A DNA stretch of 64,000 nucleotides from an uncultured Pseudodesulfovibrio sp. (lineage in GTDB: Bacteria; Desulfobacterota; Desulfovibrionia; Desulfovibrionales; Desulfovibrionaceae), in assembly GCF_963664965.1 (NCBI RefSeq), contig NZ_OY761823.1:2560001-2624000 (forward strand), read 5' to 3'. Below are positions 15,904 to 23,485 of this stretch, one piece after another. A program made the position numbers and the translations under genes. The notes beneath the pieces were generated by a model. It worked only from the letters and a program-made list of their open reading frames with translations. It was not told the origin of the DNA and did no database searches. Positions within the stretch are counted from its first letter, which is position 1. Each line of letters starts with the position of its first letter.

Positions 15904-16698
15904 GTGTATGCAAATTCGGCAAGCAAATACGACCATGCGAGGTTTCAATGGGTTCTCAAGGATTCATATATATTATCAAACATTTCTATGCCGGGAATTG
16001 TGAAAATTGGCAGAACAGGTAATTCTCCAGAAAAGCGTGCTGCTGAATTATCTGCATCAACTGGGGTACCTACCCCATTTTGCGTTGAGTGGTTTGCTTT
16101 CGTTTCAAATTCTGAAGAAACGGAAGCTTCAATACACAATGAATTATCATCTCACCGGGTTAATAATGGTAGAGAATTTTTCAAAATTGAAATCAATAAT
16201 GCTAAAACCGCTTGCGAAGGTTTGTGCGGGGGGCATGACAATGTTCACTATAGCAAAGCTCCTTATGACAGAAAAAGATACATAGAAGAGAAACAGAGAG
16301 AGAAAATTGAAGAATCTCGAAAGATAAACCTTCAAGAAAAGATTAATAATAAAAAAGAATTAGAACAAAAAATTAAGTACGCTTCTAATAGATTAGAAGC
16401 ACTGAATAAAGAGTTTGATGATAGTCTTTCAAGTGGGCCGGGATGTCTGTTTCAAATAGTTTGTGCTGTAGCATTTCTGGTTGTATTTTGGATGGATGAG
16501 ATTTTTCCCTCAGTTAAGGCCAATAGAGACATCCAACTCTGGTCTTTCTTTATTGTGCCTGCAGTTATCTATTTTATTTATAAAAACATGTACAATACGA
16601 CAACTCCAGATGAGCATGTTGCAAAAATTGAAGAAGCTAAGAGGTATCATGATAAGTTGCAATACGAATTGCAGAATCTAAATAAGTCAATCCGTTAA
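15904..16698 (+). CDS. Membrane-linked GIY-YIG protein (T5orf172-like)
   Basis: The product is 264 residues from a GTG start. That start is needed to keep the GIY-YIG strand whole, although no good ribosome site precedes it. Residues 22-98 show the T5orf172/Mug113 branch of the GIY-YIG fold: SYILSN, GIVKIGRTGN, KRAAELSAS, E74-x-x-IH and a final REFFKI. A coiled coil follows (about 125-175), then two hydrophobic segments (about 182-200 and 208-226) and a helical tail. A nuclease domain tethered to the membrane would be unusual. It starts 47 bp after the J-like gene and may belong to that operon or be a separate cargo gene. Note the parallel with the membrane-linked HNH protein left of the operon. 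Confidence 0.75.
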   Translation: MYANSASKYDHARFQWVLKDSYILSNISMPGIVKIGRTGNSPEKRAAELSASTGVPTPFCVEWFAFVSNSEETEASIHNELSSHRVNNGREFFKIEINNAKTACEGLCGGHDNVHYSKAPYDRKRYIEEKQREKIEESRKINLQEKINNKKELEQKIKYASNRLEALNKEFDDSLSSGPGCLFQIVCAVAFLVVFWMDEIFPSVKANRDIQLWSFFIVPAVIYFIYKNMYNTTTPDEHVAKIEEAKRYHDKLQYELQNLNKSIR

Positions 16699-16738
16699 TG
16701 CCAACTAATATTGCCCAGATATGTAAAAAAATATAAAA

Positions 16739-16756
16739 TGGGACACAATTGGGACA
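16739..16756. repeat. Two TGGGACA direct repeats near the island end
   Basis: TGGGACA occurs at 16739-16745 and 16750-16756, one helical turn (11 bp) apart, about 115 bp before the tRNA-Ser fragment. Short repeats in this position are typical arm-type binding sites of tyrosine integrases. The integrase itself is not in the window. Confidence 0.45.
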
Positions 16757-16869
16757 TTTTTAGGGAATTGTAAGCTGTTTGCAAAGGCTGTCTCAGCTTG
16801 GGGTTTATTCTGTCATAACATGGCCTTACAAAGGATATGACGTCTGTGTGCATTTTCCCTATCACGAGT

Positions 16870-16887
16870 ATCCCACCCTCTCCGCCA
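16870..16887 (+). other. Attachment-site remnant: 18-bp tRNA-Ser 3' end
   Basis: The 18 bases from 16870 to 16887 equal the 3' end of a bacterial tRNA-Ser: 3' T-stem, acceptor strand CCTCTCC, discriminator G and CCA. The preceding bases do not continue as a tRNA, and no matching 5' acceptor arm (GGAGAGG) exists about 90 bp upstream. It is therefore a duplicated att core left by integration into a tRNA-Ser gene. The intact tRNA is expected at the other end, outside the window. Confidence 0.75.
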
Positions 16888-16891
16888 CGAG

Positions 16892-16929
16892 ATCAAAAAG
16901 CCCCTGAGTCTACTCAGGGGCTTTTTGAT
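16892..16929. terminator. Strong terminator after the tRNA-Ser fragment
   Basis: A perfect 18-bp stem with a 2-nt loop (16892-16909 with 16912-16929) is built around GCCCCTGAGT and has T-runs on both strands. It is probably the original terminator of the tRNA-Ser gene, kept by the chromosome. It also ends the leftward gene at 16968. Confidence 0.85.
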
Positions 16930-16967
16930 AATGCCACCTTAACTCTCGGATTCTTTGTCCAGCCCGC

Positions 16968-17483
16968 TCACCCCTTACGCCCGCCCCAAGTAATAATAAC
17001 TCTCCGCTTGCCCCACTTCTTTGCCAGGGCAACGTCGTCACCAAAGAAAAGATCGATCTTGTTGGTCCAGCGTTTGTTCATTTTGTCGAGGACGCGGTAT
17101 GTGCCGGAGAGGCCGTGGATTGTGACTTCGGTGTTATGCCTGAGGCCGAGTGGAATGAGATCACGGGATACGGCAATGGCTTTCATGCCGGGTTCGAGCT
17201 TGTCGCCCCATGCCGCTACCCCAAGGGCGTAATTCTTGGTTTCCCGAGGACGGAGAGTATACGCCGATGCTTTGACAATCATGGAGCGCATACCGTTCTT
17301 TTCGGTCATTTCGCCCACCGGTTCCTTCACACTCACAGGGAATCCGTGTCGATCGGTTGCAACATGCTTTTCACCGCCGGAATCATCGTTGCCGCATCCC
17401 CCGAGGGATAAAAGCATTGTCAGGACAAACAGCAGACAAAGAACAGAGCCTCGAAACGGATAAATTATACTGCCCCCCATCAT
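16968..17483 (-). CDS. 3D-domain lipoprotein
   Basis: The start at 17483 is chosen because it gives a signal peptide with lipobox Leu-Gly-Gly-Cys and has GGAG about 6 nt upstream; a longer frame upstream has no such features. The mature protein (171 residues in total) ends in a 3D domain, named for its three Asp residues: a GxAAWG...L.PGMKAIAVS.DLIPLG segment, then GTYRVLDKMN, then the IDLFFGD region. 3D domains resemble the catalytic part of lytic transglycosylases such as MltA. A cell-wall role in the envelope is likely but the substrate is unknown. The ATGA overlap with the upstream 72-codon gene suggests coupled translation. Confidence 0.8.
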   Translation of the reverse strand: MMGGSIIYPFRGSVLCLLFVLTMLLSLGGCGNDDSGGEKHVATDRHGFPVSVKEPVGEMTEKNGMRSMIVKASAYTLRPRETKNYALGVAAWGDKLEPGMKAIAVSRDLIPLGLRHNTEVTIHGLSGTYRVLDKMNKRWTNKIDLFFGDDVALAKKWGKRRVIITWGGRKG

Positions 17484-17698
17484 CTTCTCCGGCCCCTTCC
17501 TCTTCCTCGACCGCCCTGCCGGTTGCCCATCCCTGACAAGAAACTTTGATGAGGACGCCCTGTCACCCTGTTGAAAAGATACATGAAGAAGGTCAGAGGC
17601 CAGAGAAGCGCCAGTCCGATCCTTTCGCCAAGGGCTACATTGCGTGTATTTGTGTAATAGAAAAAAACAGCCGCTGCGATAACTATATACAATATCAT
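17480..17698 (-). CDS. Small membrane protein, 72 aa
   Basis: The product has a hydrophobic N-terminal segment (1-14), a second one (about 28-42) and a strongly basic Gly/Arg tail. AAGGAG lies 6 nt before the ATG, which supports expression. Its TGA lies inside the ATGATG start of the 3D-domain lipoprotein, so the pair is translated as a unit. It may anchor or assist that envelope protein; no family is recognised. Confidence 0.6.
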   Translation of the reverse strand: MILYIVIAAAVFFYYTNTRNVALGERIGLALLWPLTFFMYLFNRVTGRPHQSFLSGMGNRQGGRGRGRGRRR

Positions 17699-17862
17699 TA
17701 TTATCTCCTTGTCTCAGGCATATCAAAATCCTTGAGGCAGGGGAATGGAATACGCCTCCAATATTCGATCATTATCCCAACCATCTTTACTTGTTTGGTG
17801 CCACACGACTTTTTCGCGCACGCAGTACATGCTGACCGATTTAAAATTGGCAGTTGTAATCC

Positions 17863-17891
17863 TTGACTTTGAATTTCAGCAGGCAGATATT
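17863..17891 (+). promoter_or_regulatory. Candidate promoter of hsp20
   Basis: TTGACT (17863-17868), a 17-bp spacer and GATATT (17886-17891) stand about 47 bp before the Hsp20 start. It fits sigma-70 better than the heat-shock sigma consensus. Confidence 0.4.
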
Positions 17892-17937
17892 TGTAAGCAG
17901 GATAATATTCACCTCATAATATCAGGAGGATAAGGAG

Positions 17938-18426
17938 ATGAAAGACATCCAGTCGAAGTCAAAGCATGACAACACTGTTCGACATCGTACGGGAAGTTCC
18001 TTTGAAGCCCTGCACAATTTCTGGAGACACCCGCTGGGGGCACTGAGATACTTTCCTTTTGAAGAGGGGTTCGACCATTTCCCCTTCATCACGGAGGAGT
18101 ATCCTTCTCTGGATATCAGTGAAAACGACGAGGCCATTACGGTTTCAGCCGAACTACCCGGAGTCGATCCGAATGACATCGAAATCACCGTGAGTCAGAG
18201 GCGTTTGACAATCAAGGGAGAAAAGAAGTTCGAGAACGAAGAGCAAAAGGACGACTACCACCGTATCGAAAGAAGCTATGGCAGTTTTCAAAGGATAATA
18301 ACGCTCACCTCGGACGTTGATGAGGAAAAGATCAGCGCCACATGCAAAAGCGGCGTGTTGACGTTGATCTTGCCGAAGCTGACAGTCAACAAGACGATCA
18401 CCATAAAAGTCGAATCCGAAGACTGA
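17938..18426 (+). CDS. Hsp20 small heat-shock protein
   Basis: The product is 162 residues. The alpha-crystallin domain spans about 56-155, with the conserved SAELPGV turn, the GSFQRIITL strand and the C-terminal G-V-L-T-L-I-L-P-K signature. An IxV-type end (ITIKVE) follows. Small heat-shock proteins form large oligomers that hold unfolding proteins without using ATP and hand them to DnaK. The ribosome site is excellent (AGGAGGATAAGGAG). It stands alone, ended by the hairpin at 18505. It is a standard chromosomal gene and not part of the island's chaperone operon about 2 kb away. Confidence 0.95.
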   Translation: MKDIQSKSKHDNTVRHRTGSSFEALHNFWRHPLGALRYFPFEEGFDHFPFITEEYPSLDISENDEAITVSAELPGVDPNDIEITVSQRRLTIKGEKKFENEEQKDDYHRIERSYGSFQRIITLTSDVDEEKISATCKSGVLTLILPKLTVNKTITIKVESED

Positions 18427-18504
18427 CAGACAGGTCACAAATCAAGAATGGTGATGAAGGGCATGTAATCACATCTTTCCCCCGACAACATAGACAACCT
18501 CAAA

Positions 18505-18537
18505 AAAAAGCGACCACACTCAGTGCGGTCGCTTTTT
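18505..18537. terminator. Bidirectional terminator between hsp20 and ferredoxin
   Basis: The stem AAAAAGCGACC...GGTCGCTTTTT (18505-18515 with 18527-18537) continues inward as CAC/GTG after a mismatch, with T-runs on both strands. It serves both convergent genes. Confidence 0.8.
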
Positions 18538-18554
18538 ATTCAAATGTAAACTTT

Positions 18555-18761
<207 letters not shown>

Positions 18762-18847
18762 TTAAATTTACAACGTAAATCAATTTTTCAAGGAACTATA
18801 GCCCGTGAGCCATTTTACTTGCAACTGTTTTTATCAAGTTAACGGAA

Positions 18848-20200
18848 TTATCTTTCGTGCAAGCCATGATACAGGGTATCGAAATATGGATAAAGCAAGT
18901 ACTCCATGACCGTCCGCTCACCCGTCTTGATTCCCACCAAGACACGCATTCCGGGATAAAGCTGATACTTGCGTCCGTCCTTTTCAAATCGATCATGCTC
19001 GGTTTCGACAAGGACTTTGTAATACATCCCCTCATCCGGGTGTGTGATCGCATCAGGGCTGATTTGCTTGACCGTACCATCCAGATTGCCAAACATGCGG
19101 GCATCGCCTGTCGCCAGCTTCACTGTCGCAGGCTGACCAACCTGTACGTAGCCGATATCACCGAGAGCGAGGTGTGCCTCGACAACAAGCTTGTCACCCG
19201 CAGGCACGATATCCAGCACGGTCATCCCCGGTTGAACGACCTCGCCTTCACCCATGATGTATATGGATTTGACGATTCCATTCGCAGGTGAACGAATAAT
19301 TGTTCGCTGAAGGCTGTCTGACATCTTACGCAGGCGTTGCGAGAATTCAAGAAGCTCCCGCTGAGATTGTCTTAGAGACTCCTGCACTTCTTCATGAAAT
19401 GTGTTGGAAATCTGATCGAGATGTTCCTTGGCCGCAACAAGTGCCGATTTGGACCGCTCCAGCGCAGCCTTATCTTCCTGAATCTTGCTGAGAAGGCTCG
19501 ATTCTTCTTTCAAAAATCCCAAATGCTTATACCGGGACGTCAGCTTGTCCTTGAGCAGTTCTTCACTGATTCCAATCTGTTCTCGGACATATTTCAAGCT
19601 TTGACGCTGATTCCTGATACGAACGGAAATTTCCTGAATATCCTGCTCACGCTGCTTGATCTTCTCGCGCTGCGTATTGATATCGTTGACGAGGCGTTCC
19701 CTTCTGGCCATATACAACTGGCTGGCCTGCTCCACCAGGTCAGGCGCTTCGGCCGCCAATTTATCCGGCACGGCAAACGTAACGTCATAAGGATTGAAAT
19801 AGAATTTTCCCTCGCCCTGACTCTTGGAGTTGTCTTCACTCGGGTCACTAAACCATTTGGATTCAGCCTCAAGACGCGCAATTTCCATCTCCAAGGAAGA
19901 AACGCGGACGTTCAATTCTTCCACCGTGGAATCGCTGGCAGTGGCCTCAAGTTCTATAAGGGGTTGCCCAACCTCGACGAGGTCTCCTTCACGCACCTTG
20001 ATTTCACGAACAATGCCGCCCTCAAGGTGCTGAATTTTTTTCACTCTGGAACTGGGGATCACTTCGCCAATAGCGTCACTGACGATATCAAGCGGACTGA
20101 CTGCCGCCCATATGAAAAAACTGATACAGAACGCGGCACAAAGATAAAAGAATACCTTTGTCGTCTTATCAACTTCAGTTCTTTTCATTTGCTCAGTCAT
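18848..20200 (-). CDS. Type I secretion membrane fusion protein, HlyD family
   Basis: The product is 450 residues. A short cytoplasmic start leads to one membrane segment (about 16-36). Next come a first half-lipoyl motif (HLEGGIVREIKVREGDLVEVGQ, about 58-79), a long coiled coil (about 85-300), the second half-lipoyl motif (SPANGIVKSI, GEVVQPG; about 308-335) and a beta-barrel domain that ends 'PGMRVLVGI'. HlyD-type adaptors link the inner-membrane ABC exporter to TolC and carry unfolded proteins across both membranes. It lies 9 bp after the ABC gene, third in tolC-like, ABC, hlyD order. No secreted substrate gene is next to it. Confidence 0.93.
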   Translation of the reverse strand: MTEQMKRTEVDKTTKVFFYLCAAFCISFFIWAAVSPLDIVSDAIGEVIPSSRVKKIQHLEGGIVREIKVREGDLVEVGQPLIELEATASDSTVEELNVRVSSLEMEIARLEAESKWFSDPSEDNSKSQGEGKFYFNPYDVTFAVPDKLAAEAPDLVEQASQLYMARRERLVNDINTQREKIKQREQDIQEISVRIRNQRQSLKYVREQIGISEELLKDKLTSRYKHLGFLKEESSLLSKIQEDKAALERSKSALVAAKEHLDQISNTFHEEVQESLRQSQRELLEFSQRLRKMSDSLQRTIIRSPANGIVKSIYIMGEGEVVQPGMTVLDIVPAGDKLVVEAHLALGDIGYVQVGQPATVKLATGDARMFGNLDGTVKQISPDAITHPDEGMYYKVLVETEHDRFEKDGRKYQLYPGMRVLVGIKTGERTVMEYLLYPYFDTLYHGLHER

Positions 20201-20209
20201 ATTGAATCC

Positions 20210-21901
20210 CTACGATTTCAGGGGCGAACCAGATGCCCCTGCCGTGGTTTTCTTCTGTACAAGCCCGATTTTCGGAACCGGCTTTACATTCAGATCGATA
20301 ACAGCACTAAACCCCTTGACCACATTAGGATCGCGAGAAACGAGGATCAACGTTACGCCACGTTTTGCAAGTACATTCATTATCTGAAAAACCGCTTCAC
20401 AGCCTTCGACATCCAGTCCTTCAGTGGGTTCGTCAAACACAGCCAGTCGCCCCTGTCCAACCAAAGCACGCGCCAAAGCCAGACGTTTTCGAATACCAAG
20501 AGGGAGACTGCGGCCACCATCATTGAGAGGCGTATCCATGCCTGTAGAAGTACTGTCCAGAAACCGTCGCAAATCAGCCATACGTACGATTTCGTTCAAC
20601 GCTGCATCCTCAATTTCTGGATTCAGCATGACAATATTTTCCCGATAGGTACCGTTAAGAAAAGTCGGCTCCTGCGGAAGATACATGACCTGTCTGCGCC
20701 ACCATTCAGGCGCAAGTTGCCGCAGATCGACACCATCAGCAAATATCTGCCCGCGTCCGGGTTCAAGAAGCCCCACGACCAACTTGGACAGCGTTGTTTT
20801 ACCGGCTCCATTGGCCCCAATGATTCCAACAACGGTTCCCGGTTCGATCGTGTAAGACAAAGACTCGAAAAGCGGCCCGGTTGCCCCGGGGAATGCAATG
20901 GCGACATCCTTGAACTCAAGACGGCCGGAAAACTGCCGCATAGCGGTTCCGCCAGACGACTCACGCGGCAGACTGACAAATTCATTTATCATGTGCATGG
21001 TGTCGTCTGCTTTGGCCATCAAGAGGACGGTCTGCATGAAGCTCGTTGAAATCTGGAGTGCTTTGGCAGAGAGGATGCTCGCGCCGATCAAGGCCCCGAC
21101 GGTCAATTCTCCCATAACCACCTGCTTTGCGCCGACCGCATAGATCGCGACTTTGAGCAGAGAGCTCAGCCCCTGCACAACGGCAAGAGACCAGCTTTTC
21201 TGATGCACGATGCGTTGCTTGAGGGCCATGACACGCTCAACCTGCTCCTCCCACATGGAACGAAGAAATCCGCCACCATGAAAAGCGCGAACGGTTTCAG
21301 CACCATGAATAGCAGAGTTCACCCCGCCCCGATGACGAACAACCTCTTCCCTGAATGAACTGTCTGACTTTCGGGAGGCGTTCATGTTCATTTTGCCGGC
21401 AAGGACAGTCGAACCGACAGCAAGCAAAGTGATAACGGCAAGCATCGGGCTCAACATCATCACAGCAAGAATGAACAACAGGAAAAACGGCATGTCGAGC
21501 ACGGACGCAATACGGGATGCCTCATAAGCAGCCTGGATGGTTTGCGGACCGGCCATGACTTCCTGAATCTTGGCCTGCGGAATACGTTCCAGGGCGGCTG
21601 TTTTGACATGAGAAAGTGCATCCAGAACCACTGACTGCAAATGCTTGTCCGGCTCCGCGCTGACAGCGGAACACATTTTGGTCCGGATCATGGTAAATGC
21701 CAGACCGAGCACAAGGGCGATCATCATGCCCGCAGTAAGGGTATACAGAGTGCCGTCAAAGCCATAGCCGATGTATCGGCTCAAAATCTGGATAACAAAA
21801 ATCGGAGAAGCCAGAAAAAGGATATTAACAAAGAAGGAAGCAACAATAACTTCCACTGCAAGAGGCTTGGAGCGGAACAGGCGTCGAAGAAGCTCGTTCA
21901 T
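20210..21901 (-). CDS. Type I secretion ABC exporter, unusual ATPase motifs
   Basis: The product is 563 residues: six membrane segments in the first 310, then one ATPase domain. There is no C39 peptidase domain at the front. Walker A GANGAGKT is intact, as is the Q-loop (LPQEP). The signature motif, usually LSGGQ, reads LPLGI, and the H-loop His is replaced (LVSRD). Walker B FDEPTEGLD keeps its Glu. Exporters of this type (LapB/PrtD group) move large adhesins or enzymes through HlyD and TolC partners, which flank it here. The two altered motifs are expected to lower ATP turnover; whether it is still active is open. Confidence 0.88.
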   Translation of the reverse strand: MNELLRRLFRSKPLAVEVIVASFFVNILFLASPIFVIQILSRYIGYGFDGTLYTLTAGMMIALVLGLAFTMIRTKMCSAVSAEPDKHLQSVVLDALSHVKTAALERIPQAKIQEVMAGPQTIQAAYEASRIASVLDMPFFLLFILAVMMLSPMLAVITLLAVGSTVLAGKMNMNASRKSDSSFREEVVRHRGGVNSAIHGAETVRAFHGGGFLRSMWEEQVERVMALKQRIVHQKSWSLAVVQGLSSLLKVAIYAVGAKQVVMGELTVGALIGASILSAKALQISTSFMQTVLLMAKADDTMHMINEFVSLPRESSGGTAMRQFSGRLEFKDVAIAFPGATGPLFESLSYTIEPGTVVGIIGANGAGKTTLSKLVVGLLEPGRGQIFADGVDLRQLAPEWWRRQVMYLPQEPTFLNGTYRENIVMLNPEIEDAALNEIVRMADLRRFLDSTSTGMDTPLNDGGRSLPLGIRKRLALARALVGQGRLAVFDEPTEGLDVEGCEAVFQIMNVLAKRGVTLILVSRDPNVVKGFSAVIDLNVKPVPKIGLVQKKTTAGASGSPLKS

Positions 21902-21957
21902 ATTCTCCCCTCTACGTGCTTGAATTCACGGAAAATTCTGAAGCGGTAAACCGCAGG

Positions 21958-23295
21958 CTAGCTTTCAGTAATATCCTCGGTAATCAGCCCCATTTGATAA
22001 AGCAGGGTGTAACCGGCAATGATGATATCAATGTCTGTAGCCACTTTTGCGCTGATTGCGGAAATGTAATCACGCTCGCCGACAAGAATGTCCAGCAGAC
22101 GAACTTCTTCACCTGTGGCCTTCTTTTTCTTGACGAGACCGAGGAATTCCCAGGTGATATTCGCCTGATTTTCATACAATTCGGAGTTCTGGCGAAGCGT
22201 TGTCAGTTCGAGCCATGCGTTACGCACACTTTCCTCAACCGTCCGACGACGATCAAGCAATGTGCGTTTTGCACTGGTCATTTCAGATTTGACCGACTGA
22301 ATGTTCTCTTTGTCCTGAAAGCCTGAGAAAAGGTTGTAGGTCATCTGAACCGACGCACGCTGTTCCGTGCGGACACCGGGAGTCCCTTGGTCATTTTCCT
22401 TCCGCTCATGCTCAAGCACTGCATCAAATCTCGGATAATACTTTGATTCTCCGGAGGACAGATCGCCCTGCAACCTTTCGAGAGAATACTTGGTCTCAAG
22501 AAGCAGAGGGTTTTTTTCGTATGCGATGGTTACCGCTTCATCCACATTACCGGGCAGATACTTACGAGGCACCGGAACGGTCGCCATCTGGCCAACTTCT
22601 TCCATGGTCGGCGCGAAACCGAAAACGGATTTGAAGTTGTTAATGGACGTTTGCAGTTCACGCTCCTGAGTGACGCGGTACGACTGAGCACCGGCAAGCT
22701 GTCCCTTAACCTGAAGTTCTTCATACGAATAACCGGCCCCACGTTCAACGAGCACTTCCTGCATGCCGGAGAGTTCCATAATGCTTTCTTCCGAACGGCG
22801 TGCATATTTAAGCAACTCACGAGAACGGATCACGCGAAGATAGGCAGTAATGCCGAGAGAAACAATTTCCTGCTTTGTCTGCAAAAGGATGGAATCAAAT
22901 TCCTTGATTCGACCGGCAGCCGAATCAATCGTACCGGAGACACCGCCGAAATCGTAAAGCAACTGTGTAGCGGAAAGCGTTTCTTCGTTACGACTTTTCT
23001 GCGTTTCAGCGGATCCGGGTTTGCTCAGGTTCTCCCTGCCACCCTCGGCCGTAGCATCCACACGCGGAAGCCAGCCGCCTTTCGCACCTTCATACTGATG
23101 CTTGACGGATTGCAATTGCGCCTCGGAGGCCTTAATCCGATCATGATTTTTAACTAAGTTTTCCAACAGAGCATCAAGATTGAGATTCCTGTCGTCCTGC
23201 GCGGAAGCACTACTCACGGAAAAGACAGCAAAAACAATCAGCACAAAACTCATGGCCAAAAATTTAATCAGACTTTTCAAAATCGACTCCCGCAT
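21958..23295 (-). CDS. TolC-like outer membrane efflux protein
   Basis: The product is about 445 residues with an N-terminal signal peptide ending near Ala-Ser-Ala. Two outer-membrane-efflux repeats follow, each with long helices and short beta hairpins (for example YDFGGVSGTIDSA near 120 and YNLFSGFQDKENI near 330). Trimers of this family form the channel through which type I exporters release proteins. It is the first gene of the leftward secretion set, 56 bp before the ABC gene. An alternative start is the TTG at codon 6 (23280), which has GGGAG 6 nt upstream, while the ATG has only a weak site. Confidence 0.9.
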   Translation of the reverse strand: MRESILKSLIKFLAMSFVLIVFAVFSVSSASAQDDRNLNLDALLENLVKNHDRIKASEAQLQSVKHQYEGAKGGWLPRVDATAEGGRENLSKPGSAETQKSRNEETLSATQLLYDFGGVSGTIDSAAGRIKEFDSILLQTKQEIVSLGITAYLRVIRSRELLKYARRSEESIMELSGMQEVLVERGAGYSYEELQVKGQLAGAQSYRVTQERELQTSINNFKSVFGFAPTMEEVGQMATVPVPRKYLPGNVDEAVTIAYEKNPLLLETKYSLERLQGDLSSGESKYYPRFDAVLEHERKENDQGTPGVRTEQRASVQMTYNLFSGFQDKENIQSVKSEMTSAKRTLLDRRRTVEESVRNAWLELTTLRQNSELYENQANITWEFLGLVKKKKATGEEVRLLDILVGERDYISAISAKVATDIDIIIAGYTLLYQMGLITEDITES

Positions 23296-23485
23296 GTATA
23301 TAAAGGGTGTTCTTCCAAGAAAAACACAGCAAAGTTAACAGTTTAAAAAACAAACAATAGAATTAATCGTTAGTACTCTATAAAATATCAAGAAATTTGG
23401 CAATAAGAAATATATTTTCTTTAGCGATATAGCCTTATTACCCTGTTTATAGATATAGTATGTCATCAAAACGAGGAGACGCTTC

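Larger units (their letters stand above)
1..16887. mobile_element. Right-hand part of a genomic island inserted at a tRNA-Ser gene
   Basis: Everything left of the tRNA-Ser 3' fragment at 16870-16887 is accessory in character: recombinase remnants, three predicted homing or HNH-type nucleases, phage-like small genes, hypothetical lipoproteins and a four-gene chaperone-like operon. The DNA is AT-richer than the chromosome that follows. The left end, the complete tRNA-Ser gene and any working integrase must lie outside the window. The right end is placed at the tRNA fragment. That the whole 16.9 kb is one element is an inference; it could be a stack of several insertions. Confidence 0.7.

Noticed and set aside
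16798-16887. A complete tRNA-Ser gene ending at 16887
   Set aside because: Only the last 18 bases match. The expected 5' acceptor strand GGAGAGG and the anticodon arm are absent in the preceding 90 bp.
17938-18426. Hsp20 as part of the island chaperone system
   Set aside because: It lies beyond the tRNA-Ser boundary, is separated by the 3D-domain unit on the other strand, and has its own promoter and terminator.
19394-21049. Long forward frame of 551 codons opposite the HlyD and ABC genes
   Set aside because: It is antisense to two well-supported secretion genes, has no ribosome site and no protein-like motifs.
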